Source: Candidatus Tiddalikarchaeum anstoanum (GTDB lineage Archaea > Nanobdellota > Nanobdellia > Tiddalikarchaeales > Tiddalikarchaeaceae). Taken from it: a stretch of DNA of 64,000 bases. Positions 17,319 to 26,313 of the stretch are shown piece by piece. The notes beneath the pieces were generated by a model. The model did no database searches. It was not told the origin of the DNA and saw only the letters and a program-made list of their open reading frames with translations. The DNA lies in NCBI GenBank assembly GCA_902385255.1, contig CABMEV010000012.1, forward strand, positions 44,143 to 108,142, written 5' to 3'. Each line of letters opens with the position of its first letter. Position 1 is the stretch's first letter. The translations under genes were made by a program, and so were the position numbers.

Positions 17319-17456
17319 TCAAAGGTGTATATAAGGAAAGGAGAACTTTCATCATAAACTATTTATTTCAGCGCTGCTCAGATAGATCTTTGTAGAGCAT
17401 AGGACTATAAAGAAATTAGAGGCGTATAACAAATTTAATACTGCCTGTCCGGGGCG
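17319..17456 (+). repeat. Island repeat copy 3 ending in an exact tRNA-Asn 3' end
   Basis: The first 97 bases match copy 2, including GTGTATATAAGG and GCGCTGCTCAGATAGATC. The segment then continues to CCTGTCCGGGGCG at 17444-17456, identical to the last 13 bases of tRNA-Asn. This is the expected layout of a right attachment site (element end plus tRNA remnant) and sets the probable island boundary. The 233 bases between doc and the histidine kinase hold nothing else that I can see. Confidence 0.7.
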
Positions 17457-17505
17457 CTAATTATTAATTTCCTTTATTTTATTATTATCCCTATTCCATT
17501 TGTAT

Positions 17506-20013
17506 TTATTTTGCAGGTAGTTTAATAATGAATTCGGAGCCTTTACCGTACTCGCTCTTTAAACTAATTTCTCCGTTCATTGCTTTGATTAATTCTTTTG
17601 ATAATGCCAGACCTAGTCCTGTGCCTCCTGCTTGTTTGCCTTCTTTAGTCTGATAATATTTAACGAATAATTTAGGCAGGTCCTCCTTCTTAATACCTAC
17701 TCCATAATCTTTGACAGATATGTATACATAATTCTTTTCTGCCCATGATTTAAGTTCTATCTTTCCACCTTCTTTTGAGAACTTGATTGCATTATCAATT
17801 AAATTATTAATTACATCTTTTAATCGATTAGGATCAACTAGCACGTTTACGTCTTCAAATTTAGTAACTAGATTAATCTTTTTAATGTCCGTTATTGGTT
17901 TCTTAATATTAATACTTTCATTTAATAATATAGTAAGATTGGAGTTAGTAATACTTAACTTCAGATTGCCTGACTCAAGTCTTAACAAATTAAGTATTTT
18001 ATCAACCATTTCCTTGAGTCTGTACGCTTGGGAAATAATTTTATCAGCGGAGATTAAATCTTCTGGAGTTTTTAATTTTTCTTTGATGAGTTCTGCATAA
18101 CCAATAATTGGAGTTATTGGTTGTTTCAAGTCATGCGTAATCAAAGTCATGAAACTATCTTTTAATTCTTGTGTTTTCTTATTTAATTCAAATTCAATAT
18201 TTTCCCGTTCGGCCTTTTTTTGCTCAGTTATATCATATAGTGATGCAAGATATGCGTCCTTACCTTCCCAAACAGTGTAAGTGACACTTAATTCAGCAAA
18301 TCCTATTTCATTATTCTCGCGAAGAATGTTAATCTCTGTTTTTTTATTTATTAACGGCACTCCAAATAATGTACCAATTAACTCGTTTGATTTCTTACCT
18401 AGCAGTTTTTCAGCAACAGGATTAACGAATAATACTCTACCTGTATTATTTAATACTAGAATTCCTACAATACTATTTTGTAATAAATCCTTAAATTTCT
18501 TATTCTCAAATATTAACGCTTCTTCAGCTTCCTTACGCTCAGTAATATTCAGTGCATAAATATTAGCATATCCTTCTTTAACAAAAGGAGAGATAAATAA
18601 CCAGTAAATTTTAGAATCTAATTTAATTTCTTTATCAATTTTTATGTTTAAATGCATTGAATCACGTACTAATTTATGCAAAAATGCCGGAATCTTTCTA
18701 TTAACGTTATAACCAAGTTCTCCTAACAATTTCAAGCCAGCAGGGTTAACATAACTAAAATTATTATTCATTACACGAAATATGGGATTAGGATTCTCGC
18801 TAGGAAAGCGCGCAAGACTCTTAATTTCATTTTCAGCATTCATGCGTGCTGTAATATCTCTAAAAAAACCCACATTGTACAATTTAGTGCCGATTTTCAA
18901 ACGTGCACTTTTTATATCAGCATAAACGATTTTCTTATCCTTTCTTAGACAAGGTATATTCTCCGCAACAGTAATTTTTCCCTTTGCTAATTTTATGAAT
19001 AAATTAATAATCTCTTTAAGATTTTTTTTGGGGTGTATATCATTAATATTTAACTTAATTAATTCATTATTAGTATAACCTAAAAATTTACACACCTCGG
19101 TATTTGCGAACTCAAATTTTTTTGTTTTAACATCGGCAGCTAGAATTCCGTCGGCAGCTCCATAGAATACTGTTCTGAATTTCTCCTCATTCTCATGTAA
19201 TGCTTCCTCATTTTTCTTTTGCTTAGTAATATCACGGAAGTACCAAACACGTCCATAATATTTGCCGTAACTGTCAAATATAGGGCTTGAGTAACGATCA
19301 AGTACTCTGCCATCTTTTAATTGAATTTCTTCTCTGCTTTTTTCAATCTTATGTTTGTATAAGTAATTAACTCTAGCAATGAATTCAGATGGATTAGAGA
19401 GTTTATTAATCACTGATTGTAATGCCTTCTTGTCAGACTTTGATTTAATTACTTTATCAGGAATATTCCATATTTCAATGAAACGTTTGTTATAAGATAT
19501 AATCTTGCCATTCTCGTCAACAATGAGAATACCATCAATTGCTGACTCATTCTGCGTTTGAAGAAGTGTATTCTTGAATAAAATATCTTCCTCATTTTTC
19601 TTTTGCTTAGTAATATCCCTTGAAATAATAAGTATTTCATTAGCAACATTACTCTTAAGAATGGGTACGGCGTAGGTTTCATAATTTTTAATAATCTTAT
19701 TATTGCCCATCGCTTGATATTCAAACCGTTTAACTTTTTTATCTCTTAAACATGCATTAATATTTTTCTTAAACAAATTCACAGAATCCTTAGCTACAAA
19801 ATCATAAACAGGCTTACCAATAGTACTCTTTTCATTAAAACCTTTAGCATAATGATTCAAAAACAAGAATTTGCCTTTCTTGTCAAGCAAGGATATATAA
19901 TCAGGGATTGCACTCACAAGATTACACCATTTACTCTCACTCGCGCGCAATGCTTCTTTGATATTACTAATCTCAATATTATCTTTCTTTTTAGAATTAA
20001 TTCGTGAAGCCAT
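17506..20013 (-). CDS. Soluble multi-PAS sensor histidine kinase
   Basis: About 835 residues with no membrane segment. Five PAS/PAC units follow each other, each ending in a linker such as RDITKQKKNEE, RDITARMNAEN, LNITERKEAEE or YDITEQKKAER. The kinase core has the H box ITHDLKQPITPIIGY (His about 627), N box NNLIDNAIKFSKEGG, and G boxes DYGVGIKKEDL and GGTGLGLALSKELI. It senses an internal signal (redox, ligand or light; unknown) and autophosphorylates. No response regulator is nearby. A TTG at 20025 extends the frame, but the ATG at 20013 is preferred. It is divergent from the KaiC-like gene, with 111 bases for both promoters. Confidence 0.93.
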   Translation of the reverse strand: MASRINSKKKDNIEISNIKEALRASESKWCNLVSAIPDYISLLDKKGKFLFLNHYAKGFNEKSTIGKPVYDFVAKDSVNLFKKNINACLRDKKVKRFEYQAMGNNKIIKNYETYAVPILKSNVANEILIISRDITKQKKNEEDILFKNTLLQTQNESAIDGILIVDENGKIISYNKRFIEIWNIPDKVIKSKSDKKALQSVINKLSNPSEFIARVNYLYKHKIEKSREEIQLKDGRVLDRYSSPIFDSYGKYYGRVWYFRDITKQKKNEEALHENEEKFRTVFYGAADGILAADVKTKKFEFANTEVCKFLGYTNNELIKLNINDIHPKKNLKEIINLFIKLAKGKITVAENIPCLRKDKKIVYADIKSARLKIGTKLYNVGFFRDITARMNAENEIKSLARFPSENPNPIFRVMNNNFSYVNPAGLKLLGELGYNVNRKIPAFLHKLVRDSMHLNIKIDKEIKLDSKIYWLFISPFVKEGYANIYALNITERKEAEEALIFENKKFKDLLQNSIVGILVLNNTGRVLFVNPVAEKLLGKKSNELIGTLFGVPLINKKTEINILRENNEIGFAELSVTYTVWEGKDAYLASLYDITEQKKAERENIEFELNKKTQELKDSFMTLITHDLKQPITPIIGYAELIKEKLKTPEDLISADKIISQAYRLKEMVDKILNLLRLESGNLKLSITNSNLTILLNESINIKKPITDIKKINLVTKFEDVNVLVDPNRLKDVINNLIDNAIKFSKEGGKIELKSWAEKNYVYISVKDYGVGIKKEDLPKLFVKYYQTKEGKQAGGTGLGLALSKELIKAMNGEISLKSEYGKGSEFIIKLPAK

Positions 20014-20124
20014 TAATATAGTCAATAATGTTGGCTTATATAATATTTATTATTTAAATAACCCTTAAAAAGCAAATTTAATAAGCTTTGAACCAATTTA
20101 ATTAAATAGCCAAAATGAGATATT

Positions 20125-21831
20125 ATGAAAACTGAAAAAGTAATACAGACAGTTACTGCAAAAGATGAAAATATTAAAATCAGCCCAACGGGGATTGAAG
20201 GATTAGATTTTCTACTAAAAGGAGGATTTCCTGAAGGGCATGTGATACTGCTTTCAGGCGGCGCAGGAACAGGCAAGACAATGCTTGCAATGCAATGGTT
20301 ATTTAACGGTTACAAAAAGAATAATGAATCCGGCATTTACATAACACTCACCGAACCTATCACTAAAGCATTACAGAATATCAGTAACACGGAATTTTAT
20401 GACAAGACAGTCACGGATGCATTAAAGATTCACTTCACTGATTTAAGAACAGCAATACAGTTGCTGGAAATTAAAGAAAAAAGCATCACCAAGAATGATA
20501 TTGACAAGATAATTGATACAATAGGACAACTTGTTAAACAGACAGGTTCAAAGAGACTGGTTATTGATTCAATAACTGCATTAGCTTACATGCTAAATGA
20601 GAAAGATCTCATTAGATATTTTGTTTTCAGACTTGGAACAATGCTTTCAACGCTTAACTGCACAACAATACTCACTTCAGAAATAACAGGTGGAGGAAGC
20701 AGCGTGTTTGGTGTTGAGGAATTCATATCTGATGGTGTAATCAAACTGGAGTCAGTAAAAATTAAGGATGATATTATAAGGAAACTTCAAATAATCAAAA
20801 TGCGAGGAATAGACTATATTCCTAAAGTAGTGGACTTCAGGATTAAACGTGATGGAGTGCACCTGCTTCTTAAAATACTGCCCGAGCTTGTTTACAGGGC
20901 AACAAATGAAAAAGTAAGTTCTGGAGTTTCCGGATTTGATGATATGTGTTATGGAGGACTCTTTAAAGGCAGCTGCACATTACTTGCAGGACCTACAGGA
21001 ACAGGTAAGACAGTAACAAGCCTGCAATTTATTAATCAAGGATTAAAAAACGGCGAGCACTGCCTATATGTGAGTTTTGAGGAAAGCAGGGAGCAATTAT
21101 TAAGGCTTGCACAGAGTTTTGGGTGGGATTTTGAAAAGTATGAAAAAGATGGATTGCTAACTTTCTTGTGCTCTTATCCTGAACTTGCTTACCCAATAGA
21201 GCATTTAATTGCTATTGAGGAAATATTTGAGAAAAATAAAATAAACAGGATAGTTATTGACTCATTAACTGCATTGGCTAATGTATTACCTGTGGAGACT
21301 TTCAGGGACTTTGTTAAGATGATTGTATCCTACTGTAAAGCAAAAGAAGTAACTTCATTAGTAACAGCTGCAACAGCTACATTAATGGGCTCCGAGACAT
21401 TAACCGAAGCAAACTTATCAACGTTAACTGACAATATAATCATACTGAAATACGTTGAATTTAGCGGTGAGTTAGGCTTTGTTGTTGCAGTCCTTAAGAC
21501 AAGGAGCAGCGACCGAGACAAGAAATTAAGAAAATATAATATAATCAGCAAGAAAGGTATTGTTATTGGCGAGGCATTAATGGCTTACGAGGGTGTAATG
21601 ACAGGCACTTCAAGGAAGATTGGGAAGACAACTGAAGAGAAATTAATAGATGAATTCAATACTGTTCTCGGACCAATGGGGTTACAGTCGTACAATGAGA
21701 TTGCATTGAAAGGAATTACAGAGAAAACAATAACAGAATATGTAGATTCATTAAAGAGTGAAGGAATCATAAAGAAAGACACTGCAGAAAAATTCAAGCA
21801 GAACTGCGTATCAATCTTGAATGAAAAATGA
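20125..21831 (+). CDS. Double-domain KaiC-like RecA-family ATPase
   Basis: 568 residues with two RecA/KaiC domains: Walker A SGGAGTGKT (Lys about 51) and AGPTGTGKT (Lys about 295). The second domain has the EE pair expected of KaiC (YVSFEESREQL); the first has TLTEPITKAL with a single E. A C-terminal helical extension (about residues 500-568, ITEKTITEYVDSLKSEG) may be a partner-binding domain. Archaeal KaiC-like ATPases act in signalling and surface-motor control. It heads an operon with the HAMP receptor and the KaiB-like protein. Confidence 0.92.
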   Translation: MKTEKVIQTVTAKDENIKISPTGIEGLDFLLKGGFPEGHVILLSGGAGTGKTMLAMQWLFNGYKKNNESGIYITLTEPITKALQNISNTEFYDKTVTDALKIHFTDLRTAIQLLEIKEKSITKNDIDKIIDTIGQLVKQTGSKRLVIDSITALAYMLNEKDLIRYFVFRLGTMLSTLNCTTILTSEITGGGSSVFGVEEFISDGVIKLESVKIKDDIIRKLQIIKMRGIDYIPKVVDFRIKRDGVHLLLKILPELVYRATNEKVSSGVSGFDDMCYGGLFKGSCTLLAGPTGTGKTVTSLQFINQGLKNGEHCLYVSFEESREQLLRLAQSFGWDFEKYEKDGLLTFLCSYPELAYPIEHLIAIEEIFEKNKINRIVIDSLTALANVLPVETFRDFVKMIVSYCKAKEVTSLVTAATATLMGSETLTEANLSTLTDNIIILKYVEFSGELGFVVAVLKTRSSDRDKKLRKYNIISKKGIVIGEALMAYEGVMTGTSRKIGKTTEEKLIDEFNTVLGPMGLQSYNEIALKGITEKTITEYVDSLKSEGIIKKDTAEKFKQNCVSILNEK

Positions 21832-21844
21832 GGGCAAAAAAATA

Positions 21845-22975
21845 ATGGTAAATTTTAATTCAATAAGAACAAAAATGATAATTTCATTATTAATAGTACT
21901 TGCTATAGTAATAACATCTTACTATCTGATAACAAACTTATACATTAGTGATATTTTAAGAAAGGATGTTGAATCTAAGAATGCGCAGACATTAGATTAC
22001 ATTCATGTCATTCTGCATTCAAATATTGATTCCGCACAGGAAACACTGGAACGGTTTGCTAATGATAAGTACTTGATTAGTGCAGCACTCACAGGAAATC
22101 CTGAAGATATTAATATGACAAGTTATATGTTTACAATGGTTGCACAGACTAAAAAATTTATGCCTTCCTTATCATATCAAAACTTTAGTTGTGTAACAAA
22201 AATAGCAGCACAGAGCACCTTAAGCTCTGTAGGAAGAAGTTACTCATCAAGAGATTACTGTATAGGCGTCACTTCAACCAAAGCACCTTATCTTTCTTCA
22301 ATGTACATTGGTGCAACTCTTGGAATACCTTTCCTGGGACTAACAGTACCAGTAACTGTAAACAATACAATGATAGGGTACGTACTGGGCAGTCTTGATA
22401 TGGATTTCATGCGAAATTATTTTGTCGAAGCCCAAAGCACTAGGAGTTATATAATACTTCTTGACAGGTACAATAACATATTCCTTGACACAAGAAACGT
22501 AACAACAGCTGTAGTTAATGCCAATGAAAGCATAAATGCAGGTGTTAGGCTTGTAAGTCAGGAATTAAAAGTGTCCGATAACGGATTTTTTGAAACAGGA
22601 GGTTATTTTATTGAATACAGCAAGTTTGACGAAGATATAACAGCAATACTATTCCAGCCAACAGAGGACGCTTTCTACGTAATCAATAACGTACAAATAA
22701 TCCAGTTATATATACTAACAATATTCATTTTATTGCTCTCTACAATAATTTCCTTAATAATAAGTAGTATAACTGGACGAATAAATAAGATAACAAATAT
22801 AGTTGAAGACTTAAGCAAAGGCGAACTCGACATTGAAATAGACCCTAAACTGAAAGCGTCAAAAGATGAAGTCGGCAGATTAGCGAACGCATTCGAACGA
22901 ACAATAGTCAGCCTTAAACTTGCAATGAAGAAAACAGGAAATAAAATTTTAGAAGAAAAGAAAGAAGGCGAATAG
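21845..22975 (+). CDS. HAMP-domain transmembrane sensor without output domain
   Basis: 376 residues: membrane helix 1 (about 8-30, MIISLLIVLAIVITSYYLIT), an extracytoplasmic sensor domain of about 260 residues of the dCache-like type, membrane helix 2 (LYILTIFILLLSTIISLIIS), then a HAMP linker (TNIVEDLSKGELDIEI...DEVGRLANAFER) and a stop. There is no methyl-accepting, kinase or cyclase domain. The signal is probably passed to the KaiC or KaiB neighbours (inference). The ATG at 21845 is preferred; one at 21821 would overlap the KaiC-like gene. Confidence 0.88.
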   Translation: MVNFNSIRTKMIISLLIVLAIVITSYYLITNLYISDILRKDVESKNAQTLDYIHVILHSNIDSAQETLERFANDKYLISAALTGNPEDINMTSYMFTMVAQTKKFMPSLSYQNFSCVTKIAAQSTLSSVGRSYSSRDYCIGVTSTKAPYLSSMYIGATLGIPFLGLTVPVTVNNTMIGYVLGSLDMDFMRNYFVEAQSTRSYIILLDRYNNIFLDTRNVTTAVVNANESINAGVRLVSQELKVSDNGFFETGGYFIEYSKFDEDITAILFQPTEDAFYVINNVQIIQLYILTIFILLLSTIISLIISSITGRINKITNIVEDLSKGELDIEIDPKLKASKDEVGRLANAFERTIVSLKLAMKKTGNKILEEKKEGE

Positions 22976-23251
22976 ATGAAAGGCACAATAAAAGTATTCT
23001 ATTCGAGTGTAAAAATATTTTATTCAAGCACTACGGAACCAACAATACTAAAACTTTATGCGGATGGTATTGATTACTTAAAAAATACAAATATAAAACT
23101 AGAACTAATTGACGTAACTAAAAACCTTGAAATTGCAAAGAAAGATGGGGTATTCCTAACACCAACGCTAATAATACAAATGGAAGGCAAACCAGAACAA
23201 AGATATATAGGACTTATCGGCGGATTCTTAAACATAATAAAAACACTATAA
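22976..23251 (+). CDS. KaiB-like thioredoxin-fold protein
   Basis: 91 residues with the KaiB pattern: FYSSTTEPTILKLYADGIDY in the first half, then KLELIDVTKNLEIAKKDGVF and TPTLIIQMEGKPEQRYIGLI. The TPTL motif with cis-Pro and the following I-G-L segment are KaiB landmarks. In cyanobacteria KaiB binds the KaiC ring; here it directly follows the HAMP gene (no gap) in the kaiC-like operon, so it probably regulates that ATPase. N-terminal repetition (KVFYSS, KIFYSS) suggests a small duplication or an alternative internal start. Confidence 0.8.
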   Translation: MKGTIKVFYSSVKIFYSSTTEPTILKLYADGIDYLKNTNIKLELIDVTKNLEIAKKDGVFLTPTLIIQMEGKPEQRYIGLIGGFLNIIKTL

Positions 23252-23598
23252 TTAAAAGATAACTCTATTTTTATTATCCATTAATAGTGACATATATTTT
23301 TATTAAAGATAAATAATTATAGATAATGGTGATATAAACGAATAAGATTTTTGTAGGATTTGTTGACTCAGATTGCCAGCTGAATATGTTAAATGTATGA
23401 TAAAAAAATTACCCTAATATATATTTAGATACATTTTTGTTAAAGGAACTTTGGAAATGGAGAAAAATAACGCTAAATTTACTCAATAAGTGATATAGCC
23501 AATTATAAATTCAAAATAGATGTTGTAATCCTATGCATAAACTCAGCAGATATAGAACAAAGCAAATATCTTGCAGGAATATTCAAATATTGTGCTAA
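23252..23598. other. 347-base stretch with a possible gene relic
   Basis: No intact gene. At 23477-23602 (plus strand) a frame of 41 codons without a start codon reads like coding sequence (KFKIDVVILCINSADIEQSK), ending at TAA 23600-23602. It may be the end of a broken gene belonging to the signalling cassette. The remainder is A/T-rich with several TATA-like stretches. Confidence 0.35.
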
Positions 23599-24042
23599 TT
23601 AACTTGATATTTTTTTAACTTCTGCATCTAAGACTTCTTCTAAATCTTTGAACTTTCCTAATCCTAATTCTTGTATATTTATTTTGGAGTCTTTAATCTC
23701 TGCTTCATCATTATAACCCATACAATACCTGAATACATTTTTAGTGCCATTATAAAAATCAATACATATCGAATGTATATCTTTTTCAATAGTCGGATTA
23801 GATTTAACACAATCATTGACGCTTCCATGCTCGTCATAAGTATCCGTATCCATTCCACTGAAAGAGGATTCATATTTTTTAGAATCAGGATCATAGTTTA
23901 ATTCAATAGCATTTCCAGTTGAAATAGAATTATCACTAATCAAATACTCAACTTTAATACTATTTACAATAAGTGTTAACTTATTCTTGGACGCCCAAGT
24001 TTCAGCCGTTTCGATTAATTTTATTGCTATATTATTCTTCAT
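23599..24042 (-). CDS. Hypothetical acidic protein
   Basis: 147 residues, acidic and soluble, with a central beta-rich part (YESSFSGMDTDTYDEHG) and a helical C-terminus (LGKFKDLEEVLDAEVKKI). No recognised motif. The ATG is followed by the lysine-rich MKNNIAIKLIETAE. It stands alone with A/T-rich flanks. Confidence 0.65.
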   Translation of the reverse strand: MKNNIAIKLIETAETWASKNKLTLIVNSIKVEYLISDNSISTGNAIELNYDPDSKKYESSFSGMDTDTYDEHGSVNDCVKSNPTIEKDIHSICIDFYNGTKNVFRYCMGYNDEAEIKDSKINIQELGLGKFKDLEEVLDAEVKKISS

Positions 24043-24184
24043 AAAATGAGATATACGAAAAAGTTTTCTTTAAAAAGTTTACTCCCATAAGAATAAAAGA
24101 TAATTAACTGAGACCTATTTTACGTCAGTTTAAAGCAGGAATAATTATAAATAAAGACTAAATTCAATTTTAGCTGGTTAAATC

Positions 24185-24694
24185 TTACTTTCTGTAAACA
24201 GGATGCCATTCGATTAATACTTTTCTTTTTGCAGAATCAATGCCTCTCTTCTCAAGTTTTGGTTCAAGCCTTCTTATTATTTCTTCCCTTTTTAATCCCC
24301 CAATCATATACATAATAGTTGTGTAAATAGGTATTAAACCAGGCACTCCATCATCAAATAATTTTTCTACAAGTTTATCAGCCCACATTACTATCCTTTC
24401 CTTATTCCCAACATGGCCAGTATATATTTTGCTGGTATAAGCTTTATACGCTGAGAAATATTCTCCCTTCTTGACTAATTCATTAATGTATTTTGCTTTC
24501 TCCTTGTCATTTCGCAACCAGTTATACTCTTTTAAAAAAGCTATTTCCCTAGTTGCCACGTCATCCACATATTTTTTCTCTTTCCTCAGGCGCTCCAACG
24601 TATCATCGAGATTCGCATTCGCTGGTGTGTCTTCAATGTTCATAGTTACAAGTACGTTATCAAGATTCATGTTTATTGGCGTGTTAAGACCCAT
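24185..24694 (-). CDS. Hypothetical helical protein
   Basis: 169 residues, charged and mostly helical (LDDTLERLRKEKKYVDDVAT; IRRLEPKLEKRGIDSAKRK), with no domain I recognise. The N-terminal 30 residues are Asn/Met-rich with a near repeat (INMNLDNVLVTMN, ANANLDDTLERL). It is part of a run of unknown minus-strand genes between the signalling cassette and the peptide cluster. Confidence 0.65.
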   Translation of the reverse strand: MGLNTPINMNLDNVLVTMNIEDTPANANLDDTLERLRKEKKYVDDVATREIAFLKEYNWLRNDKEKAKYINELVKKGEYFSAYKAYTSKIYTGHVGNKERIVMWADKLVEKLFDDGVPGLIPIYTTIMYMIGGLKREEIIRRLEPKLEKRGIDSAKRKVLIEWHPVYRK

Positions 24695-24826
24695 AGTAGA
24701 AAATAATTCATGAACGAGTAGTTATATACGTTTTTAATCGTTAACTAACGATTATTTTAAATTCATAAAAAAATATATGTTTTTGGAACTTAAATGGAAA
24801 ATTAAAAAAATAATATTATAGACATT

Positions 24827-25555
24827 TTAATCTTCTTCTTTTAATCCCATCCAATTATTTTCTAAAAGAATCCAATTCTTCTTCGATAATCTTTCTTTTA
24901 TTTTAGTCTGGAATTCAGGAGTGTACCATTTAGTAAGCAAGTGTTCCTCAATTTTTGCTATAGAGTCAGTTACATAATTTGTGCTACCATCAGAACTTTT
25001 TTCACTACGCATCCCTTTTTTTGCAGCCTTCCTAAGTGAAAGCGCCTTAAAATGTAAGATTGCAGCCATGCCATCAAAACAGGACTCTACATATTTTATT
25101 CGTTCCTCATTTAAGTTTAAGACATTTTTAATTACACCCTCAAGAGTAGGGTCTTCAATTATCCTTGCAGTCATAAAATAAACGCCAAAGAAATTGTTAA
25201 CCTTTGCATAATAAGCTTCAAAAGAATCTGCCATTTTGCATTCTAGAACTCCTGATTCGCAGTATTCAGAAGCTCCGCAGTAATTCCCGTTTGAATTTAT
25301 GTAAATATCAGTAATAAACTGCGGGTCTTTTAATTCACCTGCTATTTGCGAAGCGTACATCGTATTTAAAGACAATAAATCTATAAGAGTGAACGTATTC
25401 TTCAGCCACTCTTTGCGTTTATCCGTATCCAGCGAACTGTAAACCTTGTCAATATCCTTAATTAACGGTTTAATGCATCTTGAATGACGGTCTTCCTTTA
25501 ATTCATTACACAATGAAACAAAATCTTGTTCTATTTTTTGAAGCTGAACTGCCAT
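24827..25555 (-). CDS. Hypothetical helical protein
   Basis: 242 residues, mostly helical and soluble, with a few Cys (NYCGASEYCESGVLECKM) that could bind a metal. No recognised family. The first codons MAVQLQKIEQDFVSLCNEL look like a normal cytoplasmic start. Divergent from the methyltransferase at 25678; a 14-base palindrome lies between them. Confidence 0.7.
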   Translation of the reverse strand: MAVQLQKIEQDFVSLCNELKEDRHSRCIKPLIKDIDKVYSSLDTDKRKEWLKNTFTLIDLLSLNTMYASQIAGELKDPQFITDIYINSNGNYCGASEYCESGVLECKMADSFEAYYAKVNNFFGVYFMTARIIEDPTLEGVIKNVLNLNEERIKYVESCFDGMAAILHFKALSLRKAAKKGMRSEKSSDGSTNYVTDSIAKIEEHLLTKWYTPEFQTKIKERLSKKNWILLENNWMGLKEED

Positions 25556-25614
25556 GAAATGATTGAAAAGATACCCTTTTTTTAATTATTTGTAGTATCT
25601 ATTTAGTAACACCC

Positions 25615-25628
25615 GCTCAAATTTGAGC
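25615..25628. promoter_or_regulatory. Perfect palindrome between divergent genes
   Basis: GCTCAAATTTGAGC reads the same on both strands and lies 50-60 bases from the starts of the flanking divergent genes (25555 minus, 25678 plus). Candidate operator for either promoter; no binding protein is apparent. Confidence 0.4.
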
Positions 25629-25677
25629 AGTTAGATTGATTAAACATTTAAGTTCCGCCGCTTTTAGTAATATAATC

Positions 25678-26313
25678 ATGAATTTGTTTATACAGCATGC
25701 TTATGACAGGATTGCTGAAAAATATAATCAAAAGAGGTCCATATCCAGCGAACTAAACATGCTTAAAAAATTCATTGAATTACTGCCTGAAAAAGGCAGA
25801 GTGCTTGATGCCGGGTGCGGAGTCGGCCTGCATTCAAAATTTTTAACAGAACATGATTTCAAAGTTACAGGACTTGACATATCTAATAATATGCTGGACC
25901 TAGCCAGGAAAAATGCGCCAAAAGCAGAATTTATCAACAAAGATTTCACCAAATCATTTTTTAGAAAAGAATCATTTGACGGAATAGTTGCATTATTTTC
26001 ATTATTTAATATCCCGAGAAAAAACCACCAAAAAGTGCTGAACATGTTTAATAAGATATTAACACGGAAAGGTTTACTGTTAATCAGTTTTGGATGCAGA
26101 ATAGGCGAATGTATTGTTGACTTCCTTGGCACTAAGATGTTTTTCAGCAATAACAGTTATGATGAATCAGAAAAAATATTATCCAACGCTGGATTTGAAA
26201 AAGTAGCGGAGAAATTAATTACTTCCACTATTTCTGGAAGAAAAATAGAGCACCGCTTAATCATTGCTAGTAAAAAAAACACTGAGGGTCTTCGCCAAAT
26301 TCTGAACCGTTAA
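25678..26313 (+). CDS. Class I SAM-dependent methyltransferase
   Basis: 211 residues. It shows methyltransferase motif I VLDAGCGVGLHSKFL, the acidic residue in VTGLDISNNMLDLARKN, motif around EFINKDFTKSF and motif IV FDGIVALFSLFNIPR. The substrate is not evident. The ATG at 25678 is preferred over an upstream frame extension to 25636. Its 3' end overlaps the convergent radical SAM gene by 47 bases; it could serve the peptide cluster (for example methylating the product), but opposite orientation weakens that idea. Confidence 0.85.
   Translation: MNLFIQHAYDRIAEKYNQKRSISSELNMLKKFIELLPEKGRVLDAGCGVGLHSKFLTEHDFKVTGLDISNNMLDLARKNAPKAEFINKDFTKSFFRKESFDGIVALFSLFNIPRKNHQKVLNMFNKILTRKGLLLISFGCRIGECIVDFLGTKMFFSNNSYDESEKILSNAGFEKVAEKLITSTISGRKIEHRLIIASKKNTEGLRQILNR

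Larger units (their letters stand above)
9921..17456. mobile_element. Putative genomic island inserted at tRNA-Asn
   Basis: Bounded by the 13-base tRNA 3' end at 9921-9933 and an exact direct repeat at 17444-17456, with an imperfect third copy at 14128-14140. Cargo is typical of an island: secreted protease and adhesin, a methyltransferase, MNT/HEPN and Doc toxins, and orphan small genes. No integrase is inside, so if it was mobile it has decayed or used an enzyme encoded elsewhere. The internal repeat at 14128 suggests two insertions side by side. Confidence 0.55.
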
